Part shown: positions 27,999 through 36,441 of the stretch, one piece after another
Layout of the letters: the number at the start of each line of letters is the position of its first letter
How positions within the stretch are numbered: position 1 is the first letter of the stretch
Position numbers and translations under genes: made by a program
The notes under the pieces: model-generated
What the model saw: the letters and a program-made list of their open reading frames with translations, nothing else
Told to the model about the DNA's origin: nothing
Database searches by the model: none
Assembly: GCF_001544515.1 (NCBI RefSeq)
Contig: NZ_FCOL02000011.1
Coordinates: forward strand, 1 to 64,000
Reading direction: 5' to 3'
Length of the DNA stretch: 64,000 nt
Source: Caballeronia terrestris
GTDB lineage: Bacteria; Pseudomonadota; Gammaproteobacteria; Burkholderiales; Burkholderiaceae

Positions 27999-29363
27999 AT
28001 GCACAAGGAAACAGTTTTCGATCTGATCGGCATCGGCTTCGGTCCGTCCAATCTTTCGCTGGCGGTGCGTCTTGCGGAAGAGGCGCGGACCTCGAAGCTC
28101 GCGCATTGTTTCGTCGAGCGGCAGCCCGAGTTCGGCTGGCATCGCGGGATGCTGCTCGACGACTGCCGGATGCAGATTTCCTTCCTGAAGGACCTCGTCA
28201 CGCAGCGCGATCCTAAGAGCCGCTTCACGTTCATCAACTACCTGTTCGAGCGCGGACGCCTCAACGAATTCGTCAACCTGAGGAGCTTCTATCCGACGCG
28301 GCTCGAGTTTCACGACTACCTGCGCTGGGTCGCCGACGCGTTCGATCAGCGCGTGCATTATGGGCAAACCGTCACGTCGATCGAACCGGTGTTCGCATCG
28401 AAGGGCAGCAGCGAGGTCGATGCGTTGCGCGTGTTCTCACGCGATGACGAAGGCAATGAGCGGCAACGTGTGACGCGCTCGCTTTCGGTCGGCGTTGGCG
28501 GAACAGCGCAGGTGCCGGAGGCGTTCGCCGCGCTCGGGCCGCACAACGTTATCCATTCGTCGGCTTATCTGACGTCGATCGATCGCGTCGTTGGAACAGG
28601 TGACCGTGCGCCGAAAAAGCGCGTCGCGGTGATCGGCGCGGGGCAGAGCGCGGCGGAAGTCTTCGTCGATCTGGGGCGCCGGTTCCCGCATGTCGATGCG
28701 AGCCTCGTGATTCGTTCGAACGCGCTCAAGCCCGCCGACGATACGCCGTTCGTCAACGAAATCTTCAGCCCCGCTTATACCGACGTCGTCTACGCGCAGT
28801 CGAAGGACGGCCGCCGCTCGCTGATCGAGCGCTTTCGCGACACCAATTACGCGGTGGTGGACCGCCCGCTCATCGAGCAGATCTACGAGATGCTGTATCT
28901 GCAGAACGTGGCGGACAACGCGCGGCATCGGCTGCTCGCGAATACCGCGATCGAAGCGGCCGTGCGTGCTGCGAACGGCCAGATCGAACTCACGATGCGC
29001 GACGGCCTGAACGGCAACGCGCGCGCCGAACGCTTCGATGCGCTCGTGCTTGCGACGGGCTATCGACGCGACACGCATCTCGCGCTCCTCGACGGCCTGG
29101 CTCCGCATCTCGGCGATGCGCTGAACGAGGGCGATGTCGCTCGCGACTATCGGCTCGCGACGCCTGATCACTTCAAGCCGCGCATCTATCTGCAAGGCTG
29201 CTGCGAAGACAGCCACGGTCTCTCCGATACGTTGCTCTCTGTGCTCGCGCTGCGCTCGGACGAGATCGCGGCATCCCTTGCCGAGCATGCATCGACGGAT
29301 CATCCGACGAACACCAATCAAACGCGCAACAAGGATGGTGCGCACATGGCATTCGCCATCTGA
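27999..29363 (+). CDS. pvdA: L-ornithine N5-monooxygenase
   Basis: A 454-aa flavin enzyme that hydroxylates the side-chain amine of ornithine with NADPH and oxygen, the first step to a hydroxamate. The FAD motif is GIGFGPSNLSLAV, the NADPH motif VAVIGAGQSAAEVF, and the family ATGY motif appears as LVLATGYRRDTH. It lies 21 bases after orbJ in the same operon. Its product is the substrate for the formyltransferase PvdF and possibly OrbL. Confidence 0.95.
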   Translation: MHKETVFDLIGIGFGPSNLSLAVRLAEEARTSKLAHCFVERQPEFGWHRGMLLDDCRMQISFLKDLVTQRDPKSRFTFINYLFERGRLNEFVNLRSFYPTRLEFHDYLRWVADAFDQRVHYGQTVTSIEPVFASKGSSEVDALRVFSRDDEGNERQRVTRSLSVGVGGTAQVPEAFAALGPHNVIHSSAYLTSIDRVVGTGDRAPKKRVAVIGAGQSAAEVFVDLGRRFPHVDASLVIRSNALKPADDTPFVNEIFSPAYTDVVYAQSKDGRRSLIERFRDTNYAVVDRPLIEQIYEMLYLQNVADNARHRLLANTAIEAAVRAANGQIELTMRDGLNGNARAERFDALVLATGYRRDTHLALLDGLAPHLGDALNEGDVARDYRLATPDHFKPRIYLQGCCEDSHGLSDTLLSVLALRSDEIAASLAEHASTDHPTNTNQTRNKDGAHMAFAI

Positions 29364-29399
29364 AACAAAAATGAAATCGCATCACGGGGGAAAGGAAAG

Positions 29400-31577
29400 A
29401 TGGAGTGGGCAATACGAACGCGTCGAAGCTTGATCGCCGCGGCGGTGAGCTTCGCGTTTTGCGCAGCAGCGCATGCGCAAAGCACAGGCAACACGGAACA
29501 GGACGTTGCAGTAGCGAACACGCTGCCCGCGGTGAAGGTCAGCGCATCGTCGGAAGGCGAGGGTACGGTTGGTCTCGTCGCGCGCCGCAGCAGGACCGGC
29601 ACGAAGACCGATACGCCAATCGATGAAATTCCGCAGACGATCAACGTCGTCACGTCCGCGCAGATCGAGGAGACGGGCGCGACGAGCATCAACGAAGCGC
29701 TGCGCTACGTGCCGGGCTTTTCGTCGTATGGCGCGGACGTTCGCTCCGACTGGTACTCGGCGCTACGCGGCTTCACGCCGGCTGTTTTCGTCGATGGATT
29801 GCAGGTGCCCAATACGCTGAACCTCTCGAGCTGGCGCGTCGATCCGTACATGATCGACAGCATCACGATCCTGCGCGGCCCGACCTCCGTGTTGTACGGA
29901 CAAGGCGATCCGGGCGCGATCATCGATGTGCAGAGCAAGCTCGCCAATGGCGAGCGAATCCGCGAGGTCGGCATGCAGCTTGGTAACTATGCACGCAAGC
30001 AAGTGCAGTTCGATATCGGCGATACGATCGACAAGGACGGCACGTTCTCCTATCGCGTGCTCGCGGTCGGGCGCGATGGCAATTCGCTGACCGGACCGCA
30101 TGCGGAGCAGCGCTTTTCGATCGCGCCTTCGGTCACGTGGCAGCCGAACGCGAGCACGTCGTTGACCGTTGCCGCGAGCTATCTGCAGGATTGGGGCGAT
30201 GCGTCGAACAACTTCCTGCCGGCGGAGGGCACGGTGCTGCCGAATCCGAACGGCAGGATCTCCGAGAATCTCTACACGGGCGACCCGACGTATTCGTACT
30301 ATCGCAAGAAGCAGTGGTCGGTCGGCTACCAGTTCGAGCACAAGTTCGATCCGGTGTGGACGTTTCGCCAGAACACGCGCTGGATGCATCTCTCGCTCGA
30401 TAACGGCGCGGTGTGGGGCGGCGGTCTCGATGCGAGCGATTCGACGCAGCAGACGCTCTCGCGCTATGCCGGGCTCTTCCAGCCGAACTACAGCCGCTTC
30501 GACATCGACAACCAGGCGCAGGCGCGCTTCGGCACGGGACCGATCGAACATACCGTGCTGCTCGGCTTCGAATACAACCGCCAGAACTCGACCGACAGCG
30601 AATGGCTCGCGCTCGGGCCGAGCCTCAACATGTACAACCCGGTCTACACGCCGGTATCGACCGCGATCTTCGGCGGCCCCGATTCGTTCGGCCAGACCAA
30701 TACGCGCACGACGCTCGATTCGTTCGGTCTCTACGCGCAGGATCAGATCAAGTGGCAGCGCTGGGTGCTGACGGTCGGCGGCCGCGAGGACTGGACCGAT
30801 ACGAAGCTCAACGACGTCGTCGGCGGTACGCAGACGAAGCAGAACGACAGCGCGTTCACGGGCCGCGTCGGGCTGACTTACCTCGGCGACTACGGGCTCT
30901 CACCGTACATCAGCTATTCGACGTCGTTCAATCCGATCATCGGCGTGAAGATGGCCGACGGCGGTTTGCCTTCGCCGACTAAAGGCCGGCAGATTGAAGC
31001 GGGCCTGCGCTGGCAGCCGGCGGGCAAGAACCTGATGCTGAACGCGGCCGTCTATCAGATCAACCAGACGAACGTCCTCACGCCCGATCCCACCGATCCC
31101 ACCAGCACGTTCTCCGTGCAGACGGGCGAAGTGCGTTCGCGCGGCATCGAATTGAGCGCGGTCGGCAACGTGACGCGCGATCTGTCGGTGATCGCAGCCT
31201 ACGTGTATCAGGACGTGAAGAACATCGACGCGAACGACGACACGCTCGGCAAGTGGCCGGTGTCGATTCCGCTGCCGCGTCAGATGGCCTCGCTCTGGGC
31301 CGACTATACGTGGCACGCGGGCCCGCTCGAAGGCTTCGGTGTCGGGGCGGGTATCCGCTATCAAAGCGGCCTCGCGGGTGCCGCCGACAACTCACTCTAC
31401 GTGCCGAGCTACACCGTGTACGACGCGGCCGTTCACTATGACAATCGCCATTGGCGCTTCGCGGTGAACGCTTCGAACATTTTCAATCGCACGTTCGTGA
31501 GCGGCTGCCAGTCGTCATCGGCGTGCTTCTACGGCAATCCGCGCACGGTGATCGCGAGCGCCCGCTACAACTGGTGA
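29400..31577 (+). CDS. orbA: TonB-dependent ferric-siderophore outer-membrane receptor
   Basis: A 725-aa outer-membrane receptor for the ferric siderophore. A signal peptide (IAAAVSFAFCAAAHAQ) is followed directly by the plug (about 55-165; IPQTINVVTSAQI, NEALRYVPGF, ILRGPTSVLYGQGDPG), with no N-terminal signalling domain. The beta barrel ends SARYNW with the terminal aromatic residue typical of outer-membrane proteins. AAGGAAAG precedes the ATG. It lies 36 bases after pvdA and 3 bases before pvdF. Lack of the signalling domain fits control by OrbS and Fur rather than a FecIR-type relay. Confidence 0.93.
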   Translation: MEWAIRTRRSLIAAAVSFAFCAAAHAQSTGNTEQDVAVANTLPAVKVSASSEGEGTVGLVARRSRTGTKTDTPIDEIPQTINVVTSAQIEETGATSINEALRYVPGFSSYGADVRSDWYSALRGFTPAVFVDGLQVPNTLNLSSWRVDPYMIDSITILRGPTSVLYGQGDPGAIIDVQSKLANGERIREVGMQLGNYARKQVQFDIGDTIDKDGTFSYRVLAVGRDGNSLTGPHAEQRFSIAPSVTWQPNASTSLTVAASYLQDWGDASNNFLPAEGTVLPNPNGRISENLYTGDPTYSYYRKKQWSVGYQFEHKFDPVWTFRQNTRWMHLSLDNGAVWGGGLDASDSTQQTLSRYAGLFQPNYSRFDIDNQAQARFGTGPIEHTVLLGFEYNRQNSTDSEWLALGPSLNMYNPVYTPVSTAIFGGPDSFGQTNTRTTLDSFGLYAQDQIKWQRWVLTVGGREDWTDTKLNDVVGGTQTKQNDSAFTGRVGLTYLGDYGLSPYISYSTSFNPIIGVKMADGGLPSPTKGRQIEAGLRWQPAGKNLMLNAAVYQINQTNVLTPDPTDPTSTFSVQTGEVRSRGIELSAVGNVTRDLSVIAAYVYQDVKNIDANDDTLGKWPVSIPLPRQMASLWADYTWHAGPLEGFGVGAGIRYQSGLAGAADNSLYVPSYTVYDAAVHYDNRHWRFAVNASNIFNRTFVSGCQSSSACFYGNPRTVIASARYNW

Positions 31578-31580
31578 TCC

Positions 31581-32423
31581 ATGTCCAAGAAGAAACTCGT
31601 TTATATCCTGTCGCTGCGCAATGCCGCAGCCGATCGCGCCGGGCAGCAGATCGAATACAAGGGTGGCCTGCGCTACATGAAGTCGCCGCTCGAATATCTC
31701 GTCGGGCGGCTCAACGAAACGGAACTCGGCGATCTCTACTCGCTCGACGGCGTCATCTATGACGATGATGAAGGATCGCCCGTCGATCAGGAAAAGCTCA
31801 TGCATTACGGCTTTTCGTGCACGCCGGGCAAGCAGTGGATCTATCCGTCGAACCTGAAGGTGCAGGGCAAGTCCGTGAACAGCCTGCTGCATGCGATTCC
31901 TTCGGCTTACCGGCGCTTGCCGCTCAATGCGCCGGAGCGTGTTGCGCAGAAAAGCGCTTTCGAGCGGCAACTGCTCGACAAGCTGATCGAACTCGAAGCC
32001 GATTTCGTCGTGCTCGACGGATTGCTCGTGATCCTCGATGAACTCATGCGGCCCGGTGCGCTCTTTCATCGGCGGATTGCGAACATCCATCCGGGCGTGA
32101 CGCGCCTCGGTTCGCGCTACGAGCGACGCGGCGCCTATGCGACGCTCGATGCGTTATATGGCGCGCGCGGCGAGAAGGTCATCGACTGGTTCACGCGTGA
32201 GACGCGGACCGTGCCACCGGTCGATAAAACCGGCGCGTCGTTTCATTACGTCGATAACGGCATCGATTCGGGCGAAGTGATCTTCGACCTGCTCGAAACC
32301 GACATCGACCCGAACGACACGATCCTCGAACTGCGCTGGAACAACTTCAACAAGAGCCTCTTTCCCGCGCTCGAAGGCGGCCTCGCGACGATGGCCGAGA
32401 GTTTTGCGAAGGAGGTGATCTGA
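31581..32423 (+). CDS. pvdF: N5-hydroxyornithine formyltransferase (PvdF-like)
   Basis: A 280-aa relative of glycinamide ribonucleotide formyltransferase (PurN). It should move a formyl group from 10-formyl-tetrahydrofolate to N5-hydroxyornithine, giving the hydroxamate ligand. Visible motifs are ANIHPGVTRLGSRY and VDNGIDSGEVIFD, which hold the Asn-His-Asp catalytic set of this fold. It starts 3 bases after orbA and is therefore co-transcribed. Presence of this enzyme supports a formylated ornithine in the product. Confidence 0.9.
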   Translation: MSKKKLVYILSLRNAAADRAGQQIEYKGGLRYMKSPLEYLVGRLNETELGDLYSLDGVIYDDDEGSPVDQEKLMHYGFSCTPGKQWIYPSNLKVQGKSVNSLLHAIPSAYRRLPLNAPERVAQKSAFERQLLDKLIELEADFVVLDGLLVILDELMRPGALFHRRIANIHPGVTRLGSRYERRGAYATLDALYGARGEKVIDWFTRETRTVPPVDKTGASFHYVDNGIDSGEVIFDLLETDIDPNDTILELRWNNFNKSLFPALEGGLATMAESFAKEVI

Positions 32424-32492
32424 ACATGGCGTCTTCAACGCGTCGTGTGATTTCGAGCCACGACGCACACCACCCAGTCAAATGCCGGAGAC

Positions 32493-33464
32493 ATGACGAT
32501 GAACGTACGTTTTCATCCTGAGGCGACGGCCGGTTTGACCGCCGCTATCGATACACCGATTGACCGCACGCTCTTTGCGTGGCGATTAGATCTTGCGCCT
32601 GAAGCGCTCTTGCCCGCGCTCGGCGAACTCTTCTGCCCCGAAGCGGACCGCCAGAGCGCGACGCTTGCTTTGCCACTTTCAGAAGCGATATCGACCAATG
32701 CCTTCGTCGAGCGAGCGATTGCGGAAGGCGTGGTCGACCAAGCGCTTCATCGCGACGGCCAGTTGCTGCTTACGACTTCGCGCCGTACCTTCTGGCAGCA
32801 GCAGCGTCCCTGGCTCAAGGCGAGCGCATCGGGCGACATGCCGCTTAGCTACACGGAGACCAACGGGCGGCGCCATCCGGTGCGTCCTATTAACGCGGAA
32901 GGCACGATCTACGAGCGCCACGTTCCGCAGATCGACATGACTTTTAGCTTGCGCACCGCTGACCCGGAGGCCGATGCCGATGTTTTCAGCGCATGGATGA
33001 ACCTCGATCGCGTGGCGCACTTCTGGGACCAGAGGGGCACGCGCACCGAGCATGCGGCGTATCTCGCGGAACGTCGCGCCGACCCGCACATGCATCCGAT
33101 GATCGGCTACTTCGACGACAAGCCCTTCGGCTACTTCGAGTTCTACTGGGCGCAGGAAGACCGCCTTGGTCCGTTCTACGACGCGGGCGATTTCGACCGC
33201 GGCCTGCATCTTTTGATCGGCGATCCGCAGTTTCAAAGCGCGGGCAAATTGAGGGCGTGGTGGAGCGGCGTGCTGCACTACATGTTCATCGACGAACCGC
33301 GCACGCAGCGGCTCGTGGGCGAACCGCGCGTCGATCACGTGCGGCACATCGCATACATGCACCGGATGGGGTTCTACACGCTCAAGGAATTCGACTTCCC
33401 GCACAAGCGCGCGGCGCTGACCGTCATCGAGCGCGAGAAGTTTTTCAGCGACTTCAAGTTCTGA
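32493..33464 (+). CDS. orbL: IucB/OrbL-like siderophore acetyltransferase
   Basis: A 323-aa acyltransferase with an N-terminal extension (1-145) and a GNAT-like domain (148-320) of the IucB/AlcB type; the domain includes RVAHFWDQRGT, PMIGYFDDKPFGYFE, RGLHLLIGDP and RHIAYMHRMGFYTLKEFDFP. Relatives acetylate N-hydroxylated amines, so the substrate is probably N5-hydroxyornithine. It is the last gene of the orbI operon, and its final 11 bases overlap the 3' end of the opposing PPTase gene. The OrbK acylase found in ornibactin loci is not present. Confidence 0.86.
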   Translation: MTMNVRFHPEATAGLTAAIDTPIDRTLFAWRLDLAPEALLPALGELFCPEADRQSATLALPLSEAISTNAFVERAIAEGVVDQALHRDGQLLLTTSRRTFWQQQRPWLKASASGDMPLSYTETNGRRHPVRPINAEGTIYERHVPQIDMTFSLRTADPEADADVFSAWMNLDRVAHFWDQRGTRTEHAAYLAERRADPHMHPMIGYFDDKPFGYFEFYWAQEDRLGPFYDAGDFDRGLHLLIGDPQFQSAGKLRAWWSGVLHYMFIDEPRTQRLVGEPRVDHVRHIAYMHRMGFYTLKEFDFPHKRAALTVIEREKFFSDFKF

Positions 33465-34125
33465 ACGCAGCCGCCGACCATGCGAGGCAAGCCGCGTAAC
33501 CCGGCGGCATGGAAAGCGGCGTGGTGGCGATGCCTTGCACGTCGTCGCGACGAGGCCACACGGAGAAGTGCTGCAGGCCCTTCGTGATGCCCACGCCGAG
33601 CGCTTTCAATATCGCTTCCTTCGTGACCCAGATGTCGTAGAAGGCGTCCGTTTGCGCTTGGAGATCGAGTTGCCCGACGGCATCGCGCTCGTGCGGACTG
33701 AGCGCGATCTCCGCTACCGTGCGCCAGTCGAATTGCGTCGCACGCTCTTCGATATCCACCCCGACGCGTCTTCGCACTGACAACGCGATCAGCCCATGAT
33801 TGCCCGAATGCGAGACGTTGAAATCGATGGCGTGCGTGTTCTCATCCGCTAGCGATGGACGTCCCGCCTTGTCGCTGACGAACCGCACGTCTTTAGCCGC
33901 GATGCCGAGCCGTTCCGCCAGCAACCCGCGCAATGCCGCGCGAACCATCGCGAACCGCAGCGCATCCATGCTGCGATGAAAGGCGTTGGCGCGCGTGCGT
34001 TCGTCATCGGAGAGCGAAGCAAACATCGGATCGTCTAATCGCGCGCCAAATGCGATATCGATGCGCCAAAGCGAAACATCGGCTGGACACTCCGGCGGTA
34101 AGGGAACAACGACTAACGGGATCAT
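33454..34125 (-). CDS. Sfp-type 4'-phosphopantetheinyl transferase
   Basis: A 223-aa PPTase that attaches the phosphopantetheine arm to carrier domains, presumably the four in OrbI/OrbJ plus the terminal one. Motifs are FNVSHSGNHGL, GVDIEER (magnesium-binding) and the WVTKEAILKALG signature. ATG 34125 is preferred to a TTG six codons upstream. It converges on orbL with an 11-base overlap of stop regions, so antisense reading between the two transcripts is possible. It carries no clear OrbS box. Confidence 0.9.
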   Translation of the reverse strand: MIPLVVVPLPPECPADVSLWRIDIAFGARLDDPMFASLSDDERTRANAFHRSMDALRFAMVRAALRGLLAERLGIAAKDVRFVSDKAGRPSLADENTHAIDFNVSHSGNHGLIALSVRRRVGVDIEERATQFDWRTVAEIALSPHERDAVGQLDLQAQTDAFYDIWVTKEAILKALGVGITKGLQHFSVWPRRDDVQGIATTPLSMPPGYAACLAWSAAAFRT

Positions 34126-34198
34126 GAATTCCGACGCGTGCAAAATAAGTCCATGGGATTATGCCAGCGACGCATAAATCATCGAAAGCGAGGAGAGC

Positions 34199-34618
34199 AT
34201 GGCAAGCACATGGCAATTCCAGATCAGGATCGCGGTTTCGGCGAAATTCGCGGAGGCGTTGCGCGAGGGTAGCGCCGATCCCGCACTCGACCCGCTTCAC
34301 GACATCTTGCGCGCGCATAACGCCACGCTGAAGTCCCAGTTCGACGCATTCATGGACTACGTGACCGAAGCGGAAAGAACGGACCCCGACAACTATCCGC
34401 TTTATGAGTGGACGCGCGCGTCGGTCGATAGTCCGGAGAAGAAGGCGAAGTATCTAAGGGTCTTTACCGTGTACGTGGACGGTGAAGAGATCTACCGCGA
34501 AGAAACGGCCAATCAATTGCACGCGGAATTGACGGCTCTTGCCGGTCCGGACGGCATCGAACGCGTCATGAAGTTCGATACGAATCCGGCGAACAATCCG
34601 CAGCCGCCTCGGCAATAA
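34199..34618 (+). CDS. Conserved hypothetical protein upstream of the rsb module
   Basis: A 139-aa acidic soluble protein with no signal peptide or membrane segment that I do not recognise. The first 60 residues look helical (FAEALREG, LHDILRAHNATLKSQF) and the middle holds TVYVDGEEIYREETANQL. The ATG follows a strong GAGGAG site. It is divergent from the PPTase gene with 73 bases between them and ends 175 bases before rsbR; whether it belongs with the stress module is unknown. Confidence 0.7.
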   Translation: MASTWQFQIRIAVSAKFAEALREGSADPALDPLHDILRAHNATLKSQFDAFMDYVTEAERTDPDNYPLYEWTRASVDSPEKKAKYLRVFTVYVDGEEIYREETANQLHAELTALAGPDGIERVMKFDTNPANNPQPPRQ

Positions 34619-34693
34619 TTCCTGCATAAATCCATTTGGGTAATTATTGCCAATTAGCCTTGACGATCGGCAATCGCCGCCGCTAAAGCACCC

Positions 34694-34712
34694 CACGCAA
34701 ACGTTTTGCGTG
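34694..34712. promoter_or_regulatory. Perfect inverted repeat upstream of rsbR
   Basis: CACGCAAA-CGT-TTTGCGTG, an 8-base perfect dyad around a 3-base centre, 81 bases before the rsbR start. A weak promoter-like TTGACG at 34660-34665 lies upstream. No T run follows, so an operator is more likely than a terminator. Confidence 0.45.
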
Positions 34713-34793
34713 TCGAATAGATTTCATGCCTTCTCCAACCGCTATATCATGTTGCCGGTTTAGGAAACCAAGAACACAAAACTGGAGAAGCAC

Positions 34794-35660
34794 TTGAGCG
34801 AACCTCACGGCCTCGCCGATATCGTCGGCAAGCACGAAGCGAACATTCTGACTGACTGGATCAACGAACAACTCGCGACGGCGCGCCAGGGCGTGATTTC
34901 CGAAGCCGAGCTCAAGGAATCGTCGCGCGCTTTCCTCGCACAATTTGCGCGGGCTGTTGCCAACGACTACGATGCGGACCTTTCAGGCCAGGCTTGGGAC
35001 AGCGTGCGCCTGCACCTCGAAGCGCTCTCGCGCGAACGCGTGATTCAGGGTTTCACCTCCTCGGAAACGGCCGTCTTTATCTTCTCGCTGAAAAAGCCGC
35101 TGTTCGACGCACTGCGCGACGCATTCAAAGCAAGCCCCGAACGTCTCGCGGAAGAATTCTGGAAACTGAGCCAGGTGCTCGACAAGCTCGGCCTTGTCAC
35201 CGTCGATTCGTATCAACGTGAACGTCAGCAAGTGATCGAACGCCAGCAGCAGGAGTTGCTCGACTTAACGACGCCCGTCGTCAAACTGTGGGATTCGATC
35301 GTCGCATTGCCGCTCATCGGCACCCTCGACAGCGAACGCACGCAGGTCGTCATGGAAGGTCTGCTCAACGCGATCGTCGAGAACGAAGCGGCGATCGCGA
35401 TCATCGACATCACCGGGGTGCCGACCGTCGACACGCTCGTGGCACAGCATCTGCTGAAGACCGTGGCGGCCGCGCGGCTGATGGGCGCGGAATGCATCAT
35501 CAGCGGCATTCGTCCGCAGATTGCGCAAACCATCGTCCATCTTGGCGTCGATCTCGGCGACGTGGTGACAAAAGCGACGCTTGCGGAGGCGCTGAAGATC
35601 GCGCTGCGCCGTGTCAACCTTACCGTTACCAAGCTGGGCGCGGTCAAATCGGGCGATTGA
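34794..35660 (+). CDS. rsbR: RsbR-type stressosome scaffold, sensor plus STAS domain
   Basis: A 288-aa protein with an N-terminal helical sensor of the RsbRD type (about 10-145) and a C-terminal STAS domain (about 160-275). In stressosomes RsbR and RsbS form the core that holds back the kinase RsbT until stress. The STAS motif IDITGVPTVDTLVAQHLL contains T211 at the usual phospho-Thr position, and T177 (GTLDSERT) could be a second site. The start is TTG with GGAGAAG 6 bases upstream; there is no better ATG. It heads an operon of five genes in close contact. Confidence 0.87.
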   Translation: MSEPHGLADIVGKHEANILTDWINEQLATARQGVISEAELKESSRAFLAQFARAVANDYDADLSGQAWDSVRLHLEALSRERVIQGFTSSETAVFIFSLKKPLFDALRDAFKASPERLAEEFWKLSQVLDKLGLVTVDSYQRERQQVIERQQQELLDLTTPVVKLWDSIVALPLIGTLDSERTQVVMEGLLNAIVENEAAIAIIDITGVPTVDTLVAQHLLKTVAAARLMGAECIISGIRPQIAQTIVHLGVDLGDVVTKATLAEALKIALRRVNLTVTKLGAVKSGD

Positions 35661-35662
35661 AG

Positions 35663-36043
35663 ATGGAGCAGATTCCGGTTCTCAAGCTGGGCGAGTTTCT
35701 TCTGGTGTCGATCCAGATCGAATTGCATGACGAACTCGTGCTGGGTCTCCAGGAAGACCTTACAACGCGTATCTCGGAGACCCGGGCCCGCGGCGTGCTG
35801 ATCGATATTTCAGCGCTGGAGATCGTCGATTCGTTCATCGGCCGCACGCTCGGGCATATCGCGGCGATGGCGCGCGTGCTCGATGCGGAGACGGTGCTCG
35901 TCGGCATGCGTCCCGCGGTTGCGATCACGCTCGTGGAACTCGGCATGACGCTCAAGGGAATTCGAACCGCGCTCGACGTCGACAAGGGCATGGCCATGCT
36001 GAAGGCCTCGGCGGACGCGGGAGAATCTTCATCGTCACGCTAA
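35663..36043 (+). CDS. rsbS: RsbS-type STAS antagonist
   Basis: A 126-aa single STAS domain protein, the second stressosome core subunit. S57 in SALEIVDSFIGRTLG lies at the position phosphorylated by RsbT in B. subtilis RsbS. It starts 2 bases after the rsbR stop. Its last bases overlap the region that must encode the N-terminus of rsbT. Confidence 0.88.
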   Translation: MEQIPVLKLGEFLLVSIQIELHDELVLGLQEDLTTRISETRARGVLIDISALEIVDSFIGRTLGHIAAMARVLDAETVLVGMRPAVAITLVELGMTLKGIRTALDVDKGMAMLKASADAGESSSSR

Positions 36044-36441
36044 ATCAGGTCGTCCTGGAAATTCGCACGCCCGGCGAGGTCAACCTTGCGCGCAAAGCGG
36101 TGCAGGACTGGGCAATGCGGCTTTCGTTCGGCACGCTCGAGCGGACCAAGTTCGTCACGGCCGCAAGCGAACTCGCACGCAATACGATCGTGCACGGCCA
36201 GGGGGGAACGCTCACGCTCATCGAGCTGGAGAAGGACGGCAGGCAAGGCATTCAACTGATTTTCGAGGACAAGGGTCCGGGTATTCCCAACATCGAGAAG
36301 GCGCTGGAGGACGGCTACAGCACGGCCAAGAGCATGGGCCTCGGCTTGGGCGGCGCGCGGCGGCTCGTCAATGAATTCGAAATTACTTCGGCAGTAGGCA
36401 GCGGGACTCGCGTGAGCATCGTGCAATGGAAGCGACGATAA
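36031..36441 (+). CDS. rsbT: RsbT-type serine/threonine switch kinase, non-standard start
   Basis: A GHKL-fold kinase that phosphorylates RsbR and RsbS. Its N box is ASELARNTIVHG and its G1 box is EDKGPGIPNI, followed by STAKSMGLGLGGARRL. The first ATG/GTG/TTG in frame is the GTG at 36100, but conserved RsbT sequence (VVLEIRTPGEVNLARKAV) lies before it. The frame is open upstream with no standard start; ATC at 36031 has GGAG 7 bases before it, and CTG at 36055 is another option. From ATC the protein is 136 aa, about the usual length, and overlaps rsbS by 13 bases. The start remains unproven. Confidence 0.82.
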   Translation: MVTLNQVVLEIRTPGEVNLARKAVQDWAMRLSFGTLERTKFVTAASELARNTIVHGQGGTLTLIELEKDGRQGIQLIFEDKGPGIPNIEKALEDGYSTAKSMGLGLGGARRLVNEFEITSAVGSGTRVSIVQWKRR

